Position numbers and translations under genes: made by a program. 64,000 nucleotides of DNA from Anaspis maculata. Taxonomy: Eukaryota; Arthropoda; Insecta; Coleoptera; Scraptiidae. Position 1 is the stretch's first letter. The number at the start of each line of letters is the position of its first letter. Shown here piece after piece: positions 35,273-47,201 of the stretch. The stretch covers positions 50,465,416 to 50,529,415 of the forward strand of contig OX421966.1 in the NCBI GenBank assembly GCA_949128115.1, read 5' to 3'. The notes below the pieces were generated by a model. It was not told the origin of the DNA. It worked only from the letters and a program-made list of their open reading frames with translations, and did no database searches.

Positions 35273-36913
35273 ATGATTTATGAATGTAAAACTACTGGTC
35301 TTTTTTCAACTGACCAACTTCAACTCTTATGGTTTTGATTCTGGTGGATTTTTGTGATCCTTATTTTAAATAAAGGACTGGAGATTGGGTTTTATAGACA
35401 TCCTTGTAGTTCCTAGCTCATTGTTTTGTAAGCATGTTATGAACCTTTTGACCATGCCGTCCCTGGTTGAATTATTGCAAAATCACAAGTTTTTTTTTTA
35501 AGATAAGTGTAAGGAGCGACTGTGTGGAAGCTTTAACTGCTTGTTCAACTGGCCTGGTTTTTAGCGTTAAATTTAGTATATAAACCTGGCAATACTCCTC
35601 CTTCCTTTATACATACCTTTAATTTCAAATTGCGAGAATGTGGTCAGACTACAGCTAATCCCTTAGAAACATTATTGGCTATTTTATGAATCGGTAAGTA
35701 ATGGAAAGTTGACAATGTATAATAATCACAGATATGTTTTCTTTCCTAATACTAATTAAGGTTATGGTGATAAAGGTGCGTACACTCGACCTAGTAATTA
35801 CTATACTTTTACAAAGGTACGCATGGATTTTTGATAAACTTTCTGGAACTAACCCATTACACAACTATAAGGAAAACACGAAAATCGCAATATTTTACTG
35901 TTACGATCTGATGTACAGCTGTTCGATATCAATCTAAAGCCGAGTCTAAAGCCAAAGTTCCGACTGAAACCGCTTTTGCTAATTTTAACGCGATATAAAA
36001 TCAAAATATCAATATTAGCGTCAACGATTTTCAAAACAATGCCAGTCTAAAATAGCCTCCGGAACCTTGAGAACACAATTTGCAGACTCCTTCCTCATAG
36101 TGTCCGCAACGACAATAATAGCTACCGGAAGTGGCCGTGATGGTTCGAAACTTTTACATTGACCTGCACCATTTATGGAACTTATTACTTTCACGTACCA
36201 CAGCTACCGACAAAGAGACCATGCCATAATGTGGACTTGAAATTCAATTATAAATTACTACCGACTGGCATACCTTGAATTATCGACTCTGCATGAACGC
36301 ATAGGTAGCTACTTAGATAAGCACACATAAGAAATAAGAATCCGGCTCATTAAACAAAAATGGTATTAATAATTTATTAGGTATTGTGTTTTTATGGGAA
36401 ACGATTTATAAAAATGAAGATGATGATTTGAAGACGTGTCTGTCGTGCCTGGATGGATCTGGGAAAAACAAGTTTTTTTCCTGCTATTTTCTCATCAGAC
36501 TTGATAGACTTAGATATATGAATAAGACTAGATAATTCTTGAAATACTTGCGTAGGTACACATCAAGACGCTGGGAGGGTAAGAGGCCAATTTAGTACTT
36601 GATGGATTACGCAAATTGCCCTCTGCATAATCTTCAGAGACCAGTAATGCAATATTATATCAGAAGAAGTCTTGGAGTGGTCTAGTCTAGACGTGCGACG
36701 TGAGAGGTTGGTGTGAAATAACGATCCCGAAGAAATAAAACAATGACGAGAGTCTGAAGAGGAGGTGTGGCGTTTAGTACCCATAGCTGTTGGAATTTCT
36801 TGGGTGCAATTTGTCGAAACTTACGAAAGCGTTTCGGTCATAATTGTTGGAAAATTGCCCTTCACATTTTGCATTGGGAAAAAACACTGACCTATGAAGC
36901 TCCAGTGTCATAA
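35273..36913. other. Intergenic stretch, no gene seen
   Basis: Only frames of about 60-75 codons, none with a motif. No inverted repeat was noticed. Confidence 0.6.
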
Positions 36914-37700
36914 AGTAGGTTCACTTGTACCGTGATTCTAGTAGGCTGGGCAAATTTCACAGTTTGGCATTGTAGACTTCACGTCCAACTGCCTAGTGTG
37001 CGCCTGAGCGTCTGGCTTCGAAAGATAGGTTATGTTGGTGCGTTTTTGTCAAGATAGGATATGTTGATGTGTCGGCTGTTCCTCTGTCAAGAATGAAAAA
37101 ACTACCAAATTAACTTCGCAAATTGCAAGTATGGAGTAGATGTAGTTCACCTTTCACAAGTTCCGCAAATTTCTTGTTCCAGTATGATGTCCTGAGCAGT
37201 GAAATCAAGTAATCACACACAAATCATCCACACAAAAATTAAAAGAGTGTAGGTAGCTTCCCAGAGTTCCCAGTCTTCCAGAGCCTGGGTACTTCTTTTA
37301 AAAACCAGGAATAGTTTACAATGCTTCCATATTATGTGTTTTTTGAGAATGAATTCACGTCTTCTCCGCAAAGCTGAACGTTATGGGGTACATGCCTAGC
37401 ACCTATACTCCGCCAATTTTCTCCCAGAAGCGAGTTCTTGATGGCACCCTCGAGGGCTTCAAAATGGGCACTGGACGTTATTGTTCAAGACACAAGCTGA
37501 GGCGCAAACACAGTTTTCACAGTAATGGGCATAATTCCACCACAATTTCCGTGAAACTTGTGATTTTTAAGCTAAAGCTAAAGCTTTCAAACATCAACGC
37601 AACCAACTGACAAGTTCTAGGGAGTTTTCAAATATCAGATTTGGAAACTTAGAAACAAAATCTAACAGCCAACTAGAATCACGGTACAAGTGAACCTACT
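36914..37700 (+). mobile_element. MITE copy A of an inverted pair
   Basis: The terminal inverted repeats begin AGTAGGTTCACTTGTACCGT and continue GATTCTAGTxGGCTG at both ends, 787 bp apart. A 75-codon frame at 37383-37610 contains MPSTYTPPIFSQKRVLDGTL and GGGCACTGGACGT-encoded GTGRYC. It is nearly the same as a frame in copy B on the other strand. It resembles no known transposase. Confidence 0.9.
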
Positions 37701-37725
37701 ATATATAGTACTGGAACTACTATAT

Positions 37726-38536
37726 AGTAGGTTCACTTGTACCGTGATTCTAGTTGGCTGTGAGATTTTGTTTCTAAGTTTTCAAATCTGATATTTGAAA
37801 ACTCCCTAGAACTTGGCAGTTGGTTGCATTGATATTTGAAAGTTTAAGCTTGACGACAAGATCAACAACTCCACCGTTTGTCAAATCGAGTGTCAAATAG
37901 ACTGAAAATCACGAGTTTCACGAAAATTGTGGTGAAATTATGCCCATTACTGTGAAAACTGTGTTTGCGCCTCAGCTTGTGTATTGAACAATAACGTCCA
38001 GTGCCTATTTTGAAGCCCTCGAGGGTGCCATCAAGAACTCGCTTCTGGGAGAAAATTGGCGGAGTATAGGTGCTGGGCATGTACCCTATAACGTTCAGCT
38101 TTGCGGAGAAGACGTGAATCTATTTTCAAAAACCACATAATATGGAAGCATTGTGAACTATTCCTGGTTTTTAAAAGAAGTACCCGCACTCTGGAAGGCT
38201 GGAAACGATGGGAAGCTGAACCCTCCTAATTTTTGTGGGGATGGGATTCATCGGCGTTAATACTTGATTTCACTGCTCAGAACATCGTACTGGAACAAGA
38301 AATTTGCGGAACTTGTGAAAGGTGAAGTACATCCACTCCATATTTGCAATTTGCAAAGTTGATTTCGGTAAATTTTTCATTTTTGACAGCAACAGTCAAC
38401 ACACCATCACACCAACATAACCTATCTTTCGAAGCCAGACGCTCAGGCGCACACTAGGCAGTTGGACGTGAAGTCTACAATGCCAAACTGTGAAATTTGC
38501 CCAGCCTACTAGAATCACGGTACAAGTGAACCTACT
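37726..38536 (-). mobile_element. MITE copy B of an inverted pair
   Basis: It has the same terminal repeats as copy A and the same interior in reverse orientation, 811 bp, separated from A by a 25-base AT-rich spacer rich in ATATAGT. Its 72-codon frame (37862-38080, minus) differs from that of A at about four of the first 59 aligned residues and then diverges. Together A and B make a 1.6-kb palindrome. Confidence 0.9.
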
Positions 38537-38565
38537 ATAGCTCCAAGTGTATGTAAACATTGTTG

Positions 38566-39602
38566 TACAGGTGTCCCGAAATTAGACCGCAATATTTGAC
38601 CAGCTTATTCTACGTCAAAAAATAGGACGAAAGGTTCCGATAAACATGGATCGAATAATGCCCCCTAACGGAGCTAGAGCCCCTTAAAGGGGGAAACCTG
38701 ATGGTGTTTTTTTTGCAAATTTCTCCAAAACTTGCCAAGATAAAATGAAATTTGGTTTGACCTCTACATGTTATAAGCCTGAGGCAATGCTGTGAGAAAG
38801 ATTTTCATATTTCATCAGGGACGTCCAACAAAGGGGGAACGAAAAGAAAACTTCACCTGACATTCTGAAATTTCCAAATCCCAATTACAAAAATCACAGC
38901 AATAACATCAACTGTGTTTTCTTGGACAAAAAACAGGGAGAAAAGTTTCAATAAAGGTGGGTTGAAAATGCTTCTTAAGGAACGCAGAGCTCCTTGGAAG
39001 GGTAACTTACCGAGATAAAATCAACCGCGCTCTAGGGGCTCTAGGTCTTCTAGGGAGCATTTCCAACCCATTTTCATTGGAACATTTCTTCTTGTTTTTG
39101 TCTAAGAAAACACAGTTGGTGTTATTGTTCTGATTTCTGTACTCGGGATTTGGACATTTTTCAGGAGAATCTCAGGTAAAGTTATCTTAGAAGTGGTTTA
39201 TCTCGGAAAAACGGTGCGTCGAATCGAAATAGGACAAGAAAAATCTTTAATTTACCAGATTTTCTTATCAAAATTCAGGAAAAGTCATGAATAAAAAAAA
39301 TGGAGCGGAATTCATCCCACCTCCCCCGTTTGTTGGACGTCCCTGATGAAATGTTGAAGTCTTCTTCACAGCATTACTTCAGGCTCATAACATGTAGTGA
39401 TCACACCAAATTTCGTCATTTTATCTTGGCAAGTTAAGTTTTGGAGAAATTTGGAAAAAACCATCATCAGGTTTCCCCTTTCAAGGGGCTCTAGCTCCCT
39501 TTGGGGGCATTATTCGACCCATGTTTATGGAAATTTTTCTTCGTATTTTCTCACGTAGAATAAGCTGGTCAAATATTGCGGTCTAATTTCGGGACACCTG
39601 TA
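38566..39602. mobile_element. TACAGG-family foldback element
   Basis: TACAGGTGTCCCGAAATTAG at the left is mirrored by CTAATTTCGGGACACCTGTA. Arms run through GCAATATTTGACCAGCTTAT, TAGAGCCCCTTAAAGGGG-like and AAACACAGTTG-like blocks to near the centre at about 39080. The outer edges read TG-TA and TA-TA, consistent with a TA target. No transposase is visible. Confidence 0.9.
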
Positions 39603-42452
39603 TAGTTATGTGATTTGTTCTTCGCGGTTTCAACTACTGGTGGGGGGCGCTGCGAGACGTCAACAGAATGGCGGATTGAAATGGTTGCTTGGGCCTCTGT
39701 TGAGGGCTGCTAGGTGATTGGTGTCTTTAGACATCAGACTTCAGTCTAGCTTCGCCGTTTTAGCCGTCAGACAAACACAGCAGGGATTTTGGAGTGAAGA
39801 AAACATAAGAACGGAGTACATAAGATGCAGCACTTTTTTGTGTCCGTACATCCCGATAAAACCCAAGGATTCACCCTAGATATTGTTAGGTGTTTGAGCG
39901 GCGCTTTCGTGCGATTCCAGTACATTCGAGAGCCAACGCGGTGCTTCTGGATGTTCGATTAAGCTGGAGACCTCAATAAGTGACTAGGACACATCCGCAC
40001 AAATGACGGAAGTGCAGACTTTCCAGAGCATGCCCTCAAAACTCGAACTCAAAAACACAATCAAATTTCATTTATCATTTGACCGAATAAAGCCTTCACC
40101 GGGTAAAACAAACCTGCTGCTTTACAGAAACCCCCACTATTGTATATTTACTGGCTGATAACGACTCGAGGGTAAGCTGCAGGACGCGCCCCTGCATTCA
40201 ACCCATCCCAACTGAATCAAGAAACTTGATTTTTCGGCTCGTCCAAAAATTTTGTTTCAACTTCTCAAGGTATTATTCAAGATTTACCTAGTTTTATTAT
40301 TCGATTCCTGAATCCCGACATGGGTGTTCCCGACACCGTAACATAACAAATGTTTGTCCATTATCGCGGTCGTTGGTCATGTTGCCAAACCGCAATTATT
40401 CATCTTTTTAGCCTGCATCTGAACTCACGAGAAACGCATTTCAAGTGAATTTCCGCTAATACCTACACAATGAATATGGTACTTCTAGAGTTCTAGTTGC
40501 ATAAGTACTGCAAAACCGTATAATGGATATGTTAGACTCATGACACATCATTTGTTGGTACTGTATGGTAAATGACACCATGACGTGATTGGCAGAGGTA
40601 ACCTCTGATGCCTTGTGTTGATTCATCGCAGATTTTGCCTTGACGAACCGATTTACATGTGCAATGTTTTTTTCCTTTATATAAATAGCATCACTTATAC
40701 GTATCTTTAATCGGTTAAACTTTGTACGTATATACCCATATTATGAGTAATACCTACTATAGTACCGATATTAAGTGTATGTCGCTTAGACTGTTATTAT
40801 TTACGTTCGTGTAGTTGAAAAACTCCATTTCCATTTAGTTCCGCGGGGCGCCTGGCATTCCATTTTGACAGGGAATAAATCAAGTTTCGTAACAATAATA
40901 ATTGCATTTATATTGTTTTCTAGTCTGATAGGTAGGTATCCATAGTCCTGTATACATAATATCAATAAAATATGATAAGCGATAATGGTCCTACAAATTT
41001 ATTATGCAGTGTACCTCGATACCTTCCGTCATTATTGTGCTAAATTACGTAAATTGCTGGGCGGTTTTATTTATTATTCATATAGTGTATTTACTTGCAT
41101 TTAGCGATGTATCGCATGATTGCATTCATTGGCGTAGGTAATTAGAGCGGTTTATTCATCATTAAAAAGGAATCATGAACTTGCACTCACGAGCACATGT
41201 GCAAATTTTTCAGATGTCATTAAACCGAGTAATGGTATATACACATATGCACACGTTAAAACGATTGTTTTATAAATAATCTACCTTCGCTTTCAATCTC
41301 GATGAATGTAAATCTGAAACGTATAGTACCCTCACTTGGGTCGTGTACAAAAATTAAATTAGTCCACGGAATTGTTACTTTTACCGGCAAGATTCCTAAT
41401 AATAATTAGTCAGAATGATATTGGCCAACGTATTCAGTTGAAACATTTATCATGTTCCATTAGAGCCTAAAATAATTGAGTATGCTGGCCAGAATAAATA
41501 GGTATCATGGTAACACTGCCAACGGAAGACAAAACTGCAAAAACGACACACTGGGGCTATGGCCAGTTCAAATCGCGGTGTACTGAAAACTCTCACCAGT
41601 GAGCAGGCAACCAGTTATACAGTGTCACGGTTTTTTGCAATTTTTTCAAATAAGTTCAAACAAAATTTAATTTCACGTAACTTAGCCAAGATATTTTAGT
41701 GCTTCATATTTCATCACTTTGGTAATCGAGAAAATAACACGTTTGTTAAGCTATTTATAACTGCGAACACTATTGGTGAATTACACGCGTCAAATAAATT
41801 GTTCAAAACATTCCAGGTTCTTCAGGAAAGGCCTCGCCCTCGCAGGCTCTCGTGGCTTCTATTGTAGTTTATAGTAAATTCCTGGATTTGGTCGCAGCCC
41901 ATCGCGAGACCTCCAGAAAAGTTCATCGGCTTTGCGATTATACCGGCGAGCGCTCGAAGCACGGCTCCGCCGTCAATTGTGTAAGTGTATGTCTTGTTCG
42001 CACGTCGTGATCTCCAGCAAGTTTCGTAAAAATACTTACCCGCATATCATCTGAAGGGTGCCTGAAATTGAACCGACAGATTGTTTGTTTCTTTTCTTCA
42101 GCTCTCTTTCACTTGAAAGAAAGCTGACATTTTCCAAAAGAAGCAAAAGAGACATGGCAACCACGTCCCAATAACTTGAGAAAAACCAATCACAATGTGA
42201 GAAATCCGAAGAAATTTCGAACGGCTCCTCCGTCAATTGCAAGAGTTTATGGCTTATGATACGGAGTCTCCATATTGTATATCGAAACATTGTTTCTGCG
42301 TATACTCGTATTTGGTCTCGTAACTCTCGTGTGACGTGTCTTTCGCATGCTACAAATTAATAAACCCGTTAGAATACCTAGGAATCAACTTGGAGCAACA
42401 AAATCGATCAAATAATGATTTGTGAACTTTTCAGGGCAATAAAATTTGTGAC
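39603..42452. other. Intergenic stretch with retroelement scraps
   Basis: No gene is supported. At 41930-42010 and 42205-42290 two segments with CGGCTCCxCCGTCAATTG recur from the sequence behind the LTR piece at 26790-27029, so they are probably retroelement leader scraps. 39640-40140 has mixed composition and an AATAAA but no frame. Confidence 0.5.
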
Positions 42453-42606
42453 CTAGGCTTGTATTTTTGAAACCTGTGAATTCATTTCCTATGTGAAAAT
42501 GGCGCGGTTGCTATGGCATCAGCCAATCGCAGGAGCGAAAACAGGCGAATGTCATAGCAACCCCATGTGAGTTTATCTCGCTGGTTTCGAAAATACGGAC
42601 CCAAGT
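42453..42606. repeat. Short inverted-repeat element (~154 bp)
   Basis: CTTGTATTTTTGAAACC at the left pairs with GGTTTCGAAAATACGGACCCAAG at the right. Further in, GGTTGCTATGGCAT pairs with ATGTCATAGCAACC. It is MITE-sized without coding capacity. Confidence 0.75.
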
Positions 42607-43281
42607 GTAATTGTACCTGTCCTGGTGATTACTGTGAAATAACCATCGCAAACAATCATCATTGACTAGTAAAAACTGTCTAAAAATTAATTATAGCAAA
42701 TTCAAAAGCGTTCTTATTTTTGGATTCCACGTTTAATTTAGAAAAAAGTTAATCCTGCAAAATTTTGACCAGAGGTTTCGTTTTTGTGAAAATTATTTGG
42801 TTTTGAATTTTGAAGAACATCTTGAAATCGCCACTTTCAATGAGCCCACATTTTTTTCCCTGAAAACTTTTTATTTCTCAGGAAAAATGGTGGTTTATCA
42901 ACTTGGAAATTCTATTTTGGAGAACCTATTTCTGCTGAGAAATCATTTTTTGAATTCTAATTTTTAGGTCTTTGAAAGTGGCACTTTCGAGATGTTCTCC
43001 AAAGTTTTTCAAACTCAAATATCTCAAAAACGAAGCCTCTAATTAAAAAAAATTGGAAAAATAGCTAGGGGTGTAGAAAACAGGGGTGGAAATATGAAGA
43101 CATCCTCCATTATCTACGCCTCTGGATTTTTTTTTTAATACATTGCTATTATTCGATAGAGACCTATTTCAGTTAACTTTGTTCCAAATTGAAACAAAAT
43201 CGGTTAAGCGGTTCAAAACTTGAGTCAAAAAAATCAATTTCAAGAAGTCAGCTGCAACACCTGCAACTATTCAACAGAGCA
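42607..43281. repeat. Dispersed repeat related to the foldback at 44285
   Basis: Words such as TTCxACGTTxAATTTAGA, GAGATxTTTTGGTTTGA-like and GAAATCGGTTGAACGGTTCA-like strings occur in the same order in 44460-45140. It has no complete ends of its own and appears to be a truncated copy. Confidence 0.5.
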
Positions 43282-44168
43282 TCTTATGGACAGGGAGCTG
43301 GTGCCTCAAAACTTACGTCATAAGGTACATAATTTTAACCCTGTAGGTCTAATGTGCGTTGATAAGGCTGTTGAAAATTTCTTTGTCTTACATGTCTGAC
43401 CGAGGGCTTTAGGCTGGTATAGGCTTGTCAATTTTCGAAAAATGTCAAAAATTTATGTCATGAGGTACATGAATGAAACAAACGGGGTTTTGTGTGGGAA
43501 CATTCTCTTAATCAAAAATCAAGTCATAAGACAAAATTTTTAAGGGCTCTCAGTCCATAAGACTAGTTTGAAATTTAAAAAAAAAGGACAAAATTTACCT
43601 CATCCTGGAGACTTCTATTTGGCATAATCTCAGGAATGAAAAACGATTCTCACATGATTTTTTACGCAGGTTTCGAATCTGCCCACAAAAAGTTTTAATG
43701 GTACATCGCTTACAGAGTGCAACATCGAAAATGTTTCATCATATCGTACACCCTGTATTTTAACATAGAAATCGATTCCGTTTTTCATCCTGATTATAAA
43801 TATATATCACACTTAGTGTGTTAGTGAACAAAACGCCTGTGAAAAAATTGATAAATTTTGGTCCTCTTTTGAAAATTTCAAACTTGTCTTATGGACCGAA
43901 AGCCACCAAATTTATTTCTTTCGACCAGATTTGCGAACAAGGCGATGTTCCCACACAAAATCTAGTTGGTTTCATGCATGTACCTTATGACGTAAACTTT
44001 TGGCCATTTTTTCGAAAAATGACAGGCTCATACCAGCTTAAAGCCCCCGGTCTGACATGTAAGAGGAAGCAATATTTAACAACCTTATCAACGCATATAA
44101 ACCCACAGGGTTAAAATCATGTACTTTATGACGTAAGTTTTGAGGCACCAGCTCCCTGTCCATTAGGA
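43282..44168. mobile_element. Foldback element with TGGACAGGGAGC ends
   Basis: CTTATGGACAGGGAGCTGGT at the left is mirrored by CACCAGCTCCCTGTCCATTA. Inward blocks AAAACTTACGTCATAAGGTA, ATCAACGCATATAAACCC-like and CATACCAGCTTAAAGCCC-like pair across a centre near 43740, where an ACACCCTGTA word occurs. Confidence 0.85.
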
Positions 44169-44284
44169 CATCGAAGTTATATTTTTTCCTGATCCATTTT
44201 TGATTTGTAATTATTTATTTGTACATGTTGATGGGGAATCTTCCCTAGAAGTTTGTAACCGTAAAAATTGCGAAACATCCTGTA

Positions 44285-46043
44285 TACAGGTGTCCCGAAA
44301 TTAATGCAGCCAAATTCACAGGGAGATAGGAAATTGAAAAACAAGGGGACTTTCCCCATAAACATACCCTCGCAAACGTAGGATAACGGAGATACAGACC
44401 TCAAAGTTACTTTTTAAAAACAGTTGTTTTTTTGTATAACTTCTGAACCGTTGAACCGATTTCATTCAAATTTGAACTAAAGTTTACTGAAACAAATCTC
44501 TGTTGAACAATAATAACGCATCCCATCAAACATTATTAGAGGCGAAGACAATAGGGGGTACCCTCCCCGTTTTCTCCCTATTTTTTACCCCCCTGAATAT
44601 TTTTGGAAATTGTTTCAATCTTTGAATTCTACGTTCAATTTAGAGAAAATCGTTACTCTTGCGAGATTCTGATCATCTTCATTTTCGAGATTTTTGGGTT
44701 TGAAACTTTGGGTAACATCTCAAAAACAATACTTTCAAAGGCCTTAGGAACTAAAATTCAAGAAAACTCATGATTCCTCAATTAAAATACGTCTTTCAGG
44801 TGTTTCAAGTGAATTAACCACCATTTTTGCTTAGAAACATGAAGTTTTCCCTGAAAAAAAAGACATTTGGGCTCTGGAAAGTGGCGATTTCGAGATGTTT
44901 TCCAAAGTTTTAAGCCCAAATATCTCAAAGATAAAACCTCCAATCAAAATTTTGCATTAGTTACTTTTTGTCTAAATCGAGGTCTAAATTGAACATAGAA
45001 TTCAAAAATTGAAACCATTTCCAAAAATATTAGGAGAGATAAAACCCTATTGTCTTCGCCCCTAAGAATGTTTGATAAGATGCGTTATTATTGTTCAATA
45101 GAGACCTGTTTTGGTAAACTTTGGTTCGAATTTGAATGAAATCGGTTGAACGGTTCAGGAGTTATGCAAGAAAAACTGTAAAAAAAACAACTTTGAAGAC
45201 CTGTATCTTCGTTATTATACGTTTGCGAGGGTATATGTTTCTCGAAAAAGTCCCCTATTGAAAATACTCTCGCAAACGTAATGTTACGAGCGGCGACTCT
45301 GGATAACGGTTAACCGTCTTCTCGTTAGATCGCAGTGTACAAGTGCGGAGCGTTCTGGTGTGTTCCAGAGCGCGCGTGTAGGTTTTTCCCGTACAACTGT
45401 ATGAAGACTTCAGCAGTGGGTCAAGCTACATCTGTTCATTTTGGCGGAGGTGCCACACACCAGAACACACGAGAAGCACGCGAAAGGTGTGTGATTATTC
45501 GGGAGTCGTCTAGAAACCATTGCGGTCACTATGGAAACTGCTGCAGAATGCATAGAACATTCGAGATGAATTAGTCGGACCTGTCTTATACAGGTCTCAT
45601 GCATCAATCGTCGCCTCACGAGCAGTATTGAATTGGAATGCAAAGTGATAGCGAGCGGATAAAAGCGAAGTACCTGCGATATTTCCAAGCGTAAATAATT
45701 GTTGGCGTGTAAATTTATTGTAGTACGCAGTTATTCTCAATTATAATCAAATTTGTACGCGAAATACATAACAGTAATAACGGAGATACAGGCCTTCAAA
45801 GTTGTTTTTTTTTAACAGTTTTTTTGCATAACTTTTGAACCGTTCAACCGATTTCATTCAAATTTGATCCAAAGTTTGCTAAAATAGGTCTGTGTGTGTG
45901 TGTTTTTTTTTGGGCCTTGATCTGAGATCTTTATTCTTTAGCCACGAAATATTAGTATTTCGGCATTTGTGGTTTATTTTAGCTTATTTTGTTGTCAGGA
46001 ATATGTGATATATTTTTGTGTACTCATCTCTGGGACACCTGTA
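44285..46043. mobile_element. Composite TACAGG-family foldback with solo-LTR insertion
   Basis: The left end is TACAGGTGTCCCGAAATTAA and the right end is GGGACACCTGTA. A palindrome centred near 44800 pairs 44340-44620 with 45000-45260. At 45250 a second, direct copy of the arm starts (CTCTCGCAAACGTAA then TAACGGAGATACAGG). It is split by the solo LTR at 45282-45773. The structure is thus foldback plus partial arm duplication plus LTR. Confidence 0.8.
45282..45773 (+). mobile_element. Solo LTR of an LTR retrotransposon
   Basis: 492 bp, starting TGTTACGAGCGGCGACTCTG and ending GAAATACATAACA. It is flanked by GTAA at 45278-45281 and 45774-45777. Removing the LTR and one GTAA restores a sequence that matches the paralogous arm at about 44371-44393 (CGCAAACGTA-GGATAACGG), so both ends are certain. 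Related partial or diverged LTRs are at 2349, 18619 and 26790. Gypsy or BEL cannot be decided without internal sequence. Confidence 0.93.
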
Positions 46044-46369
46044 TATCCCTAAATCCTAGAAACAAATTTAAGGAATTACAGATTTTTTATTTATGGAGAA
46101 GGCAATGCCTATAATCTCCATTGATTTTGAATCTGAATTCTCAACGGATTTTCATATATGTTTATTTAGGTAGGTCTTCGGTGATCACAGAAATTGAGAA
46201 TTTCAGACAAAACGAGCAACAAGCATCTTTTGTTTTACCACAACGTCTTGACTTTAGCGACTCAGTACGAAAATCGCATGTTTTACGGTCAAGCAAAATG
46301 GTGATTTCCACCAGACGAAACGAAAATAAATCAACCGGCAGACAAATCCTGCACACGACCGCCCAAAAG

Positions 46370-46640
46370 TGCAACAGATGGCGCCACGTGTCCCTCGTCT
46401 CCGAACGCGCGTCGCGTCACCCGCAGCGTGGGCGCCGCCGACCTTAAGCGCGCATCCAGCGCCGGCTGCGACCACACATCGGAATTTCGCCCAAAAACAG
46501 TCGAAATGGACGCCGTGACGTCACGGTGACGCCGGGCGCGTCCGACGTCCATGCACTGTTTCCATTTTTAGCCACGCGCCGAGCCGCTCGGACCCGCTCG
46601 GCCATCGCGACGGCCCGACGTGAATCACACGAATCGACGC
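46370..46640. promoter_or_regulatory. CpG-rich, promoter-like segment with a CRE
   Basis: This ~270-bp block is far richer in G+C and CpG than its surroundings (GGCGCCACG, ACGCGCGTCGCG, GCCGCGGCC) and contains a perfect TGACGTCA at 46516-46523 inside CCGTGACGTCACGG. Such islands in insects often mark promoters of broadly expressed genes. No coding exon could be attached on either side, so gene and direction are unknown. Confidence 0.35.
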
Positions 46641-47201
46641 CGCGGCCAAATGTCAGTTTTTACAAGCGAAATGCGACTATTTTGAGAAGCAAAGAACGAA
46701 ACGCACTTTAGTTTTAGAGATTTTGTTGGCATTGGCATAATTTGAGTGTGAGTACGGTTTTTTTTTTTGATTGTTGTATGTTTAAACGCAAATGAGATAC
46801 TTAATGGTTTTTTGGTTTTGTATAAAAGCTAACACAAAACGTGCTTTTCTCGTTATTTTGATTGTAAATATAGTTGGTTATTCAGCTTGATATTCCATCA
46901 GAGAAGTCAAGCGGCTCGAAATAGAGCCGAAAAGCTGCAATTTGCAGTTGCTAAGAATACGTTCACTTACCCACTAATCGGTATTTTTTATTGCGTGCTG
47001 TAAAGATAACAGGAAGTCAATTAGGGAGAGTAAATGGCACAGAAAGACTCCTTTCTTTCTTGTGAAGAATTCTTTGAAAATTATGTTATGTGAAACTGAG
47101 ATGTGTAATTGCGACAGAGACATCTTGTGGTGTTGAGTGACAGCGGAGTAGGCGCAAACACCCTTAAAACCTCGCCCCCTTAAATTTCTTCTCTTCGTTT
47201 T
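46641..47201. other. Stretch after the CpG-rich block, no gene seen
   Basis: It returns to AT-rich sequence with no frame or repeat supported. It could be intron or UTR of the gene that uses the CpG-rich block. Confidence 0.5.
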
